From NCBI GenBank assembly GCA_949316235.1, contig OX438748.1:2235001-2299000 (forward strand): DNA of 64,000 nt. The letters are read 5' to 3'. The notes beneath the pieces are model-generated. The model did not search any database and was not told the origin of the DNA. It was given only the letters and a program-made list of their open reading frames with translations. Positions 1 through 9,983 of this stretch are shown here, one piece after another. Within the stretch, counting starts at the first letter, position 1. Each line of letters opens with the position of its first letter. The position numbers and the translations under genes are program-made. Origin of the DNA: Oegoconia quadripuncta (lineage: Eukaryota; Arthropoda; Insecta; Lepidoptera; Autostichidae).

Positions 1-96
1 GTAGGCTGGTTTCTTGAAGGTTCCAATGTCGTACTCGTTCGGGAATACCGCTGCCGGAAGTCCGTTCCACAAGGTGGTCGTACGTGGTAAATTAGT
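1..96 (-). pseudogene. Non-LTR retrotransposon RT C-terminal fragment
   Basis: The minus strand reads PRTTTLWNGLPAAVFPNEYD then IGTFKK. The R-T-x-x-LWN-x-LP...FK block is the usual C-terminal end of jockey/CR1-type reverse transcriptase ORFs. It is truncated by the window edge and is LINE debris in the 5' flank of RasGRF. Confidence 0.6.
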
Positions 97-149
97 TCCA
101 TTATACATAAAACAAACGAAGAGGTTTTAAATATAGTAAGGGAAAAAGG

Positions 150-422
150 AAATTGTTGGGAGTAATTGAGAATAGAAGAGGGAAAATGCTGGGACACCTT
201 ATACGACACGATGATTTCATCAAAACCATAATAGAAGGAAGAATAGAGGGGAAAAGAAAAAGAGGAAGACCGAGAATAAGCTACATGCAGCAGATAAAAG
301 AGAAGTTGAACGTCGTGTCGTATCAGAAGGTCAAGAGGAAGGCGGAGAGCAGAGACATATGGAAAAATCTCCACCGACAAGAGCATGGCTCTTAAATCGG
401 ATGATGATGATGGTTGGAACGC
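150..422 (+). pseudogene. RTE-type LINE, ORF C-terminus and 3' end
   Basis: Eighty-odd codons including LGHLIRHDDFIKTIIEGRIE and GKRKRGRPRISYMQQIKEKL, then a stop and a short ATG/GATGATG tail. The GRIEGKR-x-RGRPR block is typical of the RT C-terminus of RTE-clade elements, and their 3' ends are short simple repeats. It is a 5'-truncated copy; a shorter relative sits at 46288-46424. Confidence 0.75.
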
Positions 423-591
423 ACCCCTGTATGCAGGGGTGCGTTCAAGCATACCCGATAGGCGGCAAATTACATATAAAATATACATAACGTTACAACC
501 TTGATCCCAATTGGGGTGGTCAAAGATATCCCAAACATTAGTGTTTGGGTGTTCCAAACATTAACAGTTTGGAACACCTACATACCTAAAT

Positions 592-717
592 ACAGGGTGA
601 AATGAATTCGTGTAATTCCTGTTTACTGGTGACTTCACGCCTGATTACGAACAAGTTTCCACTGGAAACCATAGCCGACTTCAGCCGGGAAATTGTTGGA
701 CTTCAATACTAAAGGTT
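592..717 (+). mobile_element. MITE end (CAGGGTGAA family), truncated
   Basis: Begins TACAGGGTGAAATGAATTCG and shares about 120 bases with the left and inner parts of the element at 55485-56133, including TGATTACGAACAA and AATTGTTGGACTT. No right end remains; a SINE abuts it. Confidence 0.6.
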
Positions 718-885
718 TTTTGTTATGCACAACGGGTTGACTTGATTTCAATTACACCTGATGTTAAGTCAAGATGAGGTGGAAGCGTACTGACCCGGAA
801 ACCCCAACACATTTGGGGGACTGGCTATCTTATCTCTGACAACCGGAACACAACAATACTATTAACATTGCTACTTGAATATTGC
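718..885 (-). mobile_element. SINE family A, 5'-truncated
   Basis: Shares the body of the full copy at 62636-62979 (blocks GATGTTAAGT, GACCCGGAAACCCCAACAC, GACTGGCTATCTTATCTCTG). Here the T-rich tail end comes first, so it is in minus orientation. The tRNA-like head is missing. Confidence 0.7.
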
Positions 886-1002
886 ATAGATATTATTGCA
901 AACTACTATAAGCGAATATACAACGTAATCACATACGATTATAATCATGCTTGCTCCTACAAAAGTGCCAGCTGAAAATCAGCGCTGCGGCACAGAATTA
1001 TA

Positions 1003-1140
1003 TTTTTTTTTATGCACCTGACCTCAATCACACCTGATGTTAAGTGAAGATGAGGTCGAAGGTGAAAGCGTACTGACCCGGAAACTCCAACACATTTGGG
1101 GGACTGGCTATCTTATCTCTGACAACCGGAACACAAATGA
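1003..1140 (-). mobile_element. SINE family A, 5'-truncated
   Basis: Second partial copy just downstream of the first, same orientation, starting in a T run at 1003. Ends at the CCGGAACACAA block. The small reading frame crossing it is not a gene. Confidence 0.7.
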
Positions 1141-1424
1141 TAAAAGTATTGACGAGAAAATCGGCCCGATTATCGGTCCCACCGATATCAGTTTCACCCA
1201 GAAACCCACGGGGCCCTTTGTAGGATGGGTTACGGAAGTCCCTACAAGCTCTTTAAAGATTATTAGTATTGCGTCTCATAATGTCCACATGCGAGCCTCT
1301 TTGCTTACTCGGTCGTTTAGCTCTGTTTGTGTTTGCTGAACCGGACGAGACGGTGAGATCGAACCGCTCCTTATTTATCTTGCCTACTCACCTGTGAAGC
1401 AATGTTGACGGTTGAAAGAGGTAA

Positions 1425-1831
1425 TATTGGGTCTTTACCTATGAAATTGGAGTTATTTTTCTTTGTTAATCATGTGTACTAATTCCTGCGATTTTCAAAG
1501 CCATATTATCCAAAATGAAATTGAATATTATTTCAAGGTTTCACATGAAATATTTTTTAATTTCTGGGCTAAATCGCATAATAAAAAAAATTTGAACAGA
1601 GCTCTTTTCATGTGCTTCCCATAATCATTTCTTAGATTCGCTCAAACTTTTATAAAGCGGTTACTTTTAAAAATTAACGCTGCCTATACTTAACTTAATG
1701 TTATCCGATACAAAGTTTAGTTAAATTTGGATTTGCCGTTCCCAAAAAAAATCAAAAATGTTGGTTTGGAGAAGACAGTCTTAATTAAATTCTTCATACA
1801 AAACGCCAATTTCATAGGTAAGGACATATTA
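1425..1831. mobile_element. MITE, TIR with CCTATGAAATTGG
   Basis: About 407 bp bounded by TATTGGGTCTTTACCTATGA on the left and its inverted form (TTTCATAGGTAAGGAC) on the right. The interior matches, in the opposite orientation, the element in RasGRF intron 31 at 43055-43452. No transposase. A tail fragment of the family is at 4484-4558. Confidence 0.75.
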
Positions 1832-1909
1832 TAACAGTAATATTCTACGTAGTTTTGTTAGTAGGTAAACCTTATTTACATGCTGATATGGGTTAGGATT
1901 CAATGAAAA

Positions 1910-1990
1910 AATCTGCCGCGCGTGTCGGGCCACGCGCAGTGTAGGGTTCCGTTCCGTAATTGCCCGTCCCAATAAGTGGCGTGCCCTCCA
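1910..1990 (+). repeat. Dispersed repeat GTGTCGGGCCACGCGCAGTG
   Basis: The block CGTGTCGGGCCACGCGCAGT followed by AGGGTTCCG and TTGCCCGTC recurs, diverged, at 15205-15465. I recognise it as a common repeat in moth genomes but cannot assign a class. Confidence 0.5.
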
Positions 1991-2151
1991 TACAAGCAGA
2001 AAGGCAGTGCCTACCCTGGCAAAATTTAACCTTTCCTCGAAATGCATTGTCAAGACAGCTGATTCATACTGATATGAACAGGAAATGTTCTCAACACTTG
2101 CGAAGATTCCTAAAAGAGTAAGTTATGATTTTCTAGTTGTATCTCATTTAA

Positions 2152-2226
2152 TAATCTTTCCATCAGGTGACCCGCATGCTCGTTTGCCGCCCTCTCATAT
2201 AAAAAAAAAAAAAAAAAAAAAAAAAT
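2152..2226 (+). mobile_element. SINE/LINE 3' end (GGTGACCCGCATGCTCG) with poly(A)
   Basis: CCATCAGGTGACCCGCATGC, then GCCGCCCTCTCATAT and a 28-base A run. The same 3' end occurs at 61050-61322 (+) and 15480-15545 (-), each ending in an A (or T) run, as expected for a retroposed family. Confidence 0.75.
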
Positions 2227-2266
2227 AGCAAATTTTAGAATTCTGTCTACTCTGTCTGCGTTCTTA

Positions 2267-2374
2267 GGGCCGTATTAATAAATCGATCTTGAGATTAAGA
2301 TCGCATCTCAGTCTCAACACTATTTTTTACCTTAAGGCCATCTCAATCTTGAGAACGGTTTATTAATACGGGCC
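2267..2374. mobile_element. Small Harbinger-like MITE
   Basis: 108 bp with inverted ends GGGCCGTATTAATAAATCG and CGGTTTATTAATACGGGCC, flanked by TTA and TTT. It is a short relative of the 487-bp copy at 59529-60015, which has a clean TAA duplication. No coding capacity. Confidence 0.7.
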
Positions 2375-2542
2375 TTTGAAGAGGACTTTTTAATCTCATG
2401 CCTGTAGCATGTCCTGTAGCTTAAACGGCTTGATACTCTCCAGTTTCCGTCGGGAGTTGAAAACAAATTTACTTGAATCATGCACAAAGGCGAACCTATC
2501 CCATAATCAGTTAGAGAACAGTATTTTGGGCGCTCATACTCA

Positions 2543-2903
2543 TCGAATAAATATTGATTTATACCGTACATACACAGAATAATAAATAAATATTGATTTA
2601 TACCGTACATACACAGAATAATAAATAAATATTGATTTATACCGTACATACACAGAATAATAAATAAATATTGATTTATACCGTACATACACAGAATAAT
2701 AAATAAATATTGATTTATACCGTACATACACAGAATAATAAATAAATATTGATTTATACCGTACATACACAGAATAATAAATAAATATTGATTTATACCG
2801 TACATACACAGAATAATAAATAAATATTGATTTATACCGTACATACACAGAATAATAAATAAATATTGATTTATACCGTACATACACAGAATAATAAATA
2901 AAT
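2543..2903. repeat. Minisatellite, 9 x 39 bp
   Basis: Nine near-identical 39-bp units (ATTGATTTATACCGTACATA followed by CACAGAATAATAAATAAAT), starting every 39 bases from 2553 to 2865. The period is divisible by three and stop-free on the minus strand, which creates long but meaningless repeated reading frames. It abuts the tail of a family C SINE (2898-3042) and may have grown from that tail. Confidence 0.9.
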
Positions 2904-3042
2904 ATTTCGGACACTTACACCAATCATGTAGTCCCAAAAGCAAAGCTTGTAGGTACTATGGATACTAGATAAATAAACATACATAAATATTTATATAAAC
3001 ATCTATGACTCGAGAATAAATGTTCGTATTCACACAAACATT
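2898..3042 (-). mobile_element. SINE family C, 5'-truncated
   Basis: Reverse-orientation match to the body of the full copy at 63090-63312 (GAATAAATGTTCGTATTCA, CTATGGATACTAGATAA, ATATTTCGGACACTTACACC). The tRNA-like head is absent. Confidence 0.7.
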
Positions 3043-3045
3043 CAA

Positions 3046-3345
3046 AATTTACCATTAAACAAATTCAAAACCATCATAAAACAGACTTTATTTACCAAAG
3101 GCTATTATAAAATTTCTGACTATCTGGATGATAAGCAAGCATGGACATAGACCGCTCGGCGATATTCAGTTTAATTATACAATATAATATAATTGTAACC
3201 CAAACTTATTTAAAAGAGCAACCCTCGAGTTCCTTGCTCGTTCTTCTCTGGGGAATCAGCTTTGTGAATGAGCAATAGTGTCAATAATTTTAATATTAAG
3301 ATAGAAAATGTGACGTTTTCAAGTCAAATCAAATCAAAATATTTT
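3046..3345 (+). pseudogene. Jockey-like LINE 3' end
   Basis: Reads KFKTIIKQTLFTKGYYKISD then YLDDKQAW and a stop, the C-terminus of the same ORF2 family as 3466-4232. A 3' UTR follows (GAGCAACCCTCGAG, then CAAATCAAATCAAA). It meets an inverted copy at about 3340. Confidence 0.65.
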
Positions 3346-3466
3346 ATTTCATAGGATAAAATTATCACTTGAAAACGTCACTATTAATATTACATTTAAA
3401 TTTACGGCTCATTCACAAAGCTGACTCCCCAGAGAAGAACGAGCAAGAAACTCTAGGGTTGCTCTT
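3340..3466 (-). pseudogene. Jockey-like LINE 3' UTR, inverted
   Basis: Mirror image of the 3' UTR just upstream (TGACGTTTTCAAGT, TCATTCACAAAGCTGA, AGAAGAACGAGCAAGAAACT), tail to tail with it. Only the UTR is present before a plus-strand copy begins at 3466. Confidence 0.6.
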
Positions 3467-4232
3467 TTGAACAGATTATGGGTTATAATGTCTTACGGTA
3501 TCTTGCTGTGGGGAAACGCCGCGGATATAAATACAATCTTTGTTTTACAAAAACGAGCCGTTCGCGCAATTTATCAATTGAGACCTGCAGTGTCACTTAG
3601 AGATAGGTTTAAAGTGTATAACATTCTAACCTTTTCGTCACAGTACATTTTTGAAAATCTAATGTATGTCAAAAAAAATATAACATCATTTAGGAAAAAT
3701 AGTGATAAACATGATGTCAATACAAGAAATAAAGATAAACTTGCAGGTCACATAAGTCGCCTCCGCAAAGTCAGTAATTCATTCAAAGGGTTATGTATAC
3801 GCTTTTTCAATAAGGTTCCAGTTGATATACAAAATCTTCCTCTCAATAAATTTAAAGATACTGTAAAACAGAAACTTATTGAGAAAGCATATATAGATAG
3901 CATAAAGATATTTTATAAATATCAGACTATTTAGATGATAATCATCCCTGGACATAATCAGATCGTTCGTATGCCAGGCTATTTCACAATTAATAATGAA
4001 ATTTAAAAACCTGTTTGTAATATAAAAACCTTTATGTAAAATCAAAGCCTGATTTTAAAAGAGCAACCCTTCGAGTTTCTTGCTTGTTCTTCTCAGGGGA
4101 AAATTGCATTTTGAACAAGCAGTAGCTTAAAAAATTTAAAATTTACTATGTAAAATTGACTATTTTAAGTGTACTCTGTGTACCTACAAAATAAAGCATT
4201 TTTGACTTTGACTGACTTTGACTTTGACTAAT
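3466..4232 (+). pseudogene. Jockey-like LINE, 5'-truncated, RT C-terminal region
   Basis: An intact 155-codon frame starts [20 protein letters not shown], then [16 protein letters not shown], the segment after the RT palm in jockey/CR1-type elements. It ends with [16 protein letters not shown] and a stop at 3934, a 3' UTR, and a (TTTGACT) tail at 4200-4232. Only the 3' part of ORF2 is here, so it is not an active element. Relatives: 15862-16425 and 31528-32482 (minus). Confidence 0.85.
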
Positions 4233-4239
4233 TTGTGAT

Positions 4240-4482
4240 TTGATAATTATATGAATAAGACAGCTATGTCCATGCTTGCTTATCATTCAAATAGTCAGTC
4301 AGTTATAATAGCCTTTTGCTAATAATTTCTGTTTTATTATTGGTTTTTGAATGTCTACTGGAACCTTATTATAAAAGCGTATACATTGCCCTTTGAAGGA
4401 TTTACTAACTTTGTGAAGTCGGCTAACATAAACAGATAACTGGTTCTTATTCCTTGTATTAACATTGTGCCTGTCTGTGTGT
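4240..4482 (-). pseudogene. Jockey-like LINE 3' fragment
   Basis: Minus-strand match to the C-terminal coding part (CCATGCTTGCTTATCATTC, then AAAGCGTATACATTGCCCTT), related to 3046-3345. Truncated at both ends. Confidence 0.6.
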
Positions 4483-4622
4483 GAAAACAGTCTTAATGAA
4501 ATTCTTCATACAAAACGCCAATTTCGTAGGTGAAGACCTAATATAATGCTGCTTATTCCAACTGAACTTAATGCTGTGATGCAAATCTAATTTCTCGAAC
4601 ATGGTTACAGCCAATCGCCGTC

Positions 4623-4712
4623 ATGCTCAGCCCCAAGATACAGCGCTCCGTGCGCGTCAATGATGGCCAGCTGCTTGCGCTCTCCGACAGGGCGCAGTAC
4701 GACCATTCACAG
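4623..4712 (+). CDS. RasGRF: RasGRF exon 1 (N-terminus, start codon)
   Basis: Thirty codons, phase 0 out, donor AG|GTAATA. The peptide contains [20 protein letters not shown], which aligns with the conserved Ras-GRF N-terminus (pattern MQK-hydrophobic-R-x-N-[DE]-G) directly before the first PH domain. I chose ATG 4623 because it is the nearest in-frame ATG upstream of that motif. An AG at 4609-4610 could be the acceptor of a 5' UTR exon, so transcription may begin further upstream. The exon is too short to stand out as an ORF, and an antisense reading frame overlaps it. Confidence 0.82.
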
Positions 4713-7700
4713 GTAATATCTAGATCCTCTAATGGGAACATGTAACAATCGAGCACAGGCGTGATTTTTATTTCGCGCGAGATAACATTTAGCTTTTTTT
4801 TTATATGCACAACGGGTTGGTACTTGACCTCAATCACACCTGATGTAAAGTGAAGATGAGGTCGAAGGTGGAAGCATACAGACCCGGAAACCCCAACACT
4901 CTTGGGGGACTGGCTATCTTATCTCTGACAACCGGAACACAACAATGCTATTAACATTGCTTCTTGGCGGCAGATTTAGATAAGATGGTGGTAGCTAGCC
5001 AGGCGGACATTTAAAATGCCCTACTACCAACCAAACCGAGTACTAAAATCATGTACCCCACTGGGGATCGAATCCGCGACCTCCGAATCGTAAACCCAAT
5101 GTTGTTAACATTGAGCCACGGAGGCGGTTCCTGCGCATCCATTTGGAGGAAACATACAACTATCCCACTCTAATGCCAAACGATGTCATGCTACGGAGGC
5201 TGGAAATACAATTATGTAGATGTATGATACAAATTCGTTAAAGAAGTACTACCTAGATGGATTCGTGAACAAAGCACTTTTTCAACGAATTTTATTTCGA
5301 TCGATAGACACTCTGTCACGCAGTCTTCTTACTCTGGCATATTTCTGTGTATCCCTAGATATTTAAATAGGTACCTCTACATTTTTTTTACAATAGATGG
5401 TGTTAAATAAAGTAAAAAAAAACATTTACATGAAATTTACACTTGAAAATAGGCACTTTGGAGTTGCAAAGTCTTTGAGAAAAGAAAAAAAGCCCAAGAA
5501 ATTTAAAAAGGTCATTAAAAAGAAATGTCCTGCTCAACGATTGATTCTAATACAAATTCAAAGAAGCCAATCGACGGCCTTTGATGAATTTTTGTCCCTG
5601 TTTTTTGAACCGTGCAAATCTATACCTAGATATAGTCCAGGGTTTAACTAATTACCCTGGGCAATCAAAGCAAACGAAATTAAAAAAGTGATATGGATGA
5701 TAATCGGTTTATAACGAATGCGATTTTTTTTCGAATTTTAATTGTTCAAAAACCTTTCCCATATTACATATACCGAAAATGCATTTTACAGAAGTTCAAA
5801 TGTACGATTTCAAATGTTATTTTTTTTAATTTACATATATTTTAAAGTTCAACCGAATGTTTAGCCGAAGCATCTATTGCCAGACGTTTTGGTTTTCAGA
5901 ATATTATTAACAATATTATAAAAACACAACCTAACATCGAAGGTTATTGCGGGAGCGAACCTAACCAAAAGTGTCGGGGTGCTCCGACCCATATTGCTCG
6001 CTCGCTACAGATAGGGGTTGTCTAGAAAAAGTAACTTCGACATAAAGTAATTCTAGTAATTTAAATTATGGTAAGTAAAACATCTGTCAAACATCAAAAA
6101 GTAGTTCTGATAATCGCTTAACCATTTTTCTAGTATGGGAAACATATATAAAATAAGTTTATGAGAAAAAAAATTATTATTATATTTGGTTTTGAATGTG
6201 TGTAACTAGTTTGTAGTATTTAAGGCCGAGTGGAGTCTGAAATTTTTTATTTTTGACTTTTATATTTAATTTGTTTTAATTTCATTATTTAATTTAATCT
6301 AAATTTTCTAAATTTTAACAATGATTGCACGCCATAAAGGCAAATCATGGTTGATCATTATTTATAATAATTTACATCTTTTCTCTGTACCTATGATTAA
6401 GCAAATAAATGAATTATGATTATGATTATGATTATGAAAAAAAGTTATATAAAATAATCAATCTGGCAAATGAAATTTCTTATTACCGTTTTCGAACAAT
6501 TGAAATTCGAACAAGAAAGTTTCGAAAGTATGATAGGTTACCATGATGATCAGCCACAGCAGTCCACGAACACTCTGAAGATCCTGATAATCGAGTATGT
6601 TTTTAACCTGTATTTTTTTACAGGCTGGCTACTTGCATAAGAGGAGTTCTGATAACACCAAGTGGCAACTCCGCTGGTTCATTTTGTACCAGGTTAGTAG
6701 TATATGAATTACTAGACAACTAATGACTCTGGAGCGTGGAGTGGATCTTCTTTATGAAGGAGGGGAATTATTTTCAGGTCTATATACAGGGTAAGTCGGA
6801 AAGGGGGTACTAAGCCGAAAGTTGGTTATAGTGTCATCGATAAGTGTTTTATTGCACATTAGATAAATGGGGAAAACGCATATTTTTGTTTCCATACAAA
6901 GTTATTAAATTATTTAATTTAAGTAAATTTGGACAACCCTATAATTCATGAATGAAAAGAGACAAAATAATCGACGCCCAAAATGACGCGGACCCCGCCC
7001 ATTTTGCCCTGCGTGTGCGTCGGGTCCGTCAAACGCGCCGCCGTCTGTTGACACGGGCCGCCCGCCCTTTGACACGCGCCGCCCGCCCTTTGTCGGGCAC
7101 CGACATAGCGTGTGCCGTCGGAAGTTACCGAAATGTGGATTACGTGTATGGCGGGATTATGGGTGACCAGAGCCCCATACATTCCATCAAATTTTCATGA
7201 AGTTCATAAGTGCATAACCAGTTCCACCTCAAACTATTGAAATTTTGTATTGACGGCAAATAATTATTCCAGAAATCCCCACTGAATCATCCAGGTAAAC
7301 AAAGCAACTGTGTTAAATGATTTCAAACACGTCGGCCCAACAAAGACACAGACAGACATAGGCTTCAAGGTTATTACATATTTTTTTATGTAACGGGGCT
7401 TAAAAAATACTTTTAGTTTGAAATCAAAGTTTACCTATCTAAAGATTTTAATCGTTTGAGCTGTTACTGGATACGCATTTTCTACCACCATCTTATCTAA
7501 AACTGCCTCCACGCAGCAATGTTAATAGCATTGTTGTGTTCCGGTTGTCAGAGATAAGATAGCCAGTCCCCCAAATGTGTTGAGGTTTCCGGGTCAGTAC
7601 GTTTCCACCTTCGACCTCATTTTCACTTAACATCAGGTGTGATTAAGGGCAAGTACAAACCCGTTGTGCATAAAAAAAAATACGCGTTTTCGAACCTTAC

Positions 7701-9952
7701 TGCACCTAGGTACCTAACCTAGGTTTTTAACAAGAATGATGGTTTAATTTTTAATGAAACAACTAACCTTTTCTGATGATGACGTTGTTATTCCGTACGT
7801 AACACAAACACGCGCGGCCTTTGTGTCCACATAACTACACAATAGGCGTATTACATTAACCACAAGTTGAAGGCACTCTTTGTAATCAAGCTTCTCGAGC
7901 TTCCGTAAGTACCTACGTGATCACGTCTTCCTACACAATTCATATCGTAGTATTTTTGATTGGTGTACTCCACCGGCATATCGTGAATTATTAACAATAA
8001 CAACTAATACCTACCAAACAAATACAATTAATAGCGACAACAACTAATAACAAAGAAAATCTCTAACGATAATAAAATAACAAATAACGACGAACTAGGA
8101 CGACTCGCAAAAATAATCGACTGCTTGCACGGAAGTGGTAGAAGCGACTGGCTTTAATTTAGGTATTTTTTATTTCTTCGTATTTTATAAGGATTTCGGC
8201 GAATTCGGATTCGAATGCACTTGCCGACAGGCAGGGCGTGGCTTGCGCATGCATGTGTGTGTGTGTCAAGTCAAGACTGTGTAATGTGCGCAAACGCAGA
8301 GGGGTTAGTAGGTAGCAATACGTTTCGATTTTTTTAAATTCAGAATGACATTAATTACCAATTAGTTTTAGTAGCATTTCATTGACGTGGACATTTTACA
8401 TGGATTTCCAGCTGCTTAGTGGTATGTGGAAGTTCCAAAGTATGATTTATTAACCGATTTCCAAAAAGAAGGTTTTAAATTCGACCGTTTCTGACGCGAT
8501 ATCTTCGTAAATTTTTACCCGATTAAAAAAATATTTCTTGGTTGAGAAGGGTAAATCGCCAATGATCCACTCCAGAGTAGAAGATGGAACCTTTCTGAAA
8601 TCGAATGTATTGTCAATTTTTTTTCTTACTTTTGCGTTTAAACCTACTTATGGAATCTTAATTTAGGGCCAGCATAAATTATGAAATCCTAAAAGCATTA
8701 CTGAAGGAATAAGTTTTTTTTTGGTTACCAGCTTACCAAGCCTCACGGAGGGTGTAGGCTGTAGGCAAAATATCGTAATAGTGAAAAGTTTCACACTCTA
8801 TGTTAACCATTTTTATGAATGAAACACAGCTGATTAGGGCTACTTGGTAGTATTTTGTTATGACATGTTTAAAGGGCATTTTCTCGAAATGTATTGAGTT
8901 TTGAGGAAAGTTGTAGAACAAAGGTTGTTCGTTATAACGGGTACTTTTACAGCCTTTCGGCTTAGTACCCCCTTTCCGACTTACCCTGTATCTATGTTCC
9001 TGTGGCCTATACGACTTAACTGATTACGAAGTGCGTGGTGTCGTTAGATTCGTCTTAATCCCTGATTATCCCTGATATAAAATCCAACATGGCTCAAATT
9101 TCGCTCTCACGGGTTTGCTGGAAGAGATCTCTTATAGAGATAAGTTCGCACTTTGTACATTTTTCTTATATCTTTGTTAATGTCCATTTCTTGTGTGTCT
9201 AGTGTAAAATAAAGTGTTAAAATAAAATAAAATAAAATAAATAAATAAAATGGCGCCTCCAATATACAGGGTGAAAGGTAAAACGATAAATTCCTTTTAA
9301 GATGTGATTAATCTTAAAAGGAATCTATCGTTATCTACATACGTATAAAATGGCGACGATAAGATAACAATTTGTGATATTTTTTGTATTTTTCATAAAT
9401 TCCGACTTGGCCACTTAATATTTAAATATTAGGCATTTACGTTAAGAAACAGGTTTTTTATGTGGTCATCTAAGATCATGCTAATGCTTATACTTATTAC
9501 CTTTTTTGCCAAACCACGTGTATTGTGTTAATTAAAAATAAAAAGTTAATGAGAGCTTCCCTAGAAAAAATATTCCAACAAGATAATGTTAAATGACTCG
9601 AAATTTACAAATTATCAAAAAAAAACTTTACATAATTTTAAAAATTACTAGATCGGTTGACAACAAGTTACGCTCATGTTAAATTTTTACTTGAAAAAAT
9701 AAATGAAACAGATGTTTGTTTTCATTAGGTATTTTATTTCTATTTGGGATAACAACAGCTAACATTACATTAATTTACAAGAAATAGTTACTTCTCATAC
9801 AACCAAAAGAGTTATCCACTACTTAAATATTACAGATATTTTGTTGTTGAGAGAAAGATCTGATATAAAACGCTTTGTAGAAAGTAGGCTGCAATTATAC
9901 AAATCAAGAAGTAAGAATAAATATATATATTAGTAAATGAGTATACATTAAA

Positions 9953-9983
<31 letters not shown>

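Noticed and set aside
2332..2943. 203-codon minus frame with a 13-residue repeat
   Set aside because: It is the translation of the 39-bp minisatellite; the same array is open in another frame too, and no domain or splice context supports a protein.
4568..4837. 89-codon minus ORF over RasGRF exon 1
   Set aside because: Shadow of exon 1 plus intron; no similarity seen, whereas the plus strand matches the Ras-GRF N-terminus.
5397..5651. Lys-rich 84-codon ORF
   Set aside because: Inside RasGRF intron 1, no recognised domain, no splice sites consistent with the gene, composition explained by A-rich DNA.
6946..7200. Arg-rich overlapping ORFs on both strands
   Set aside because: They come from a GC-rich patch with a 24-bp duplication inside the TIR transposon; neither looks like a protein.
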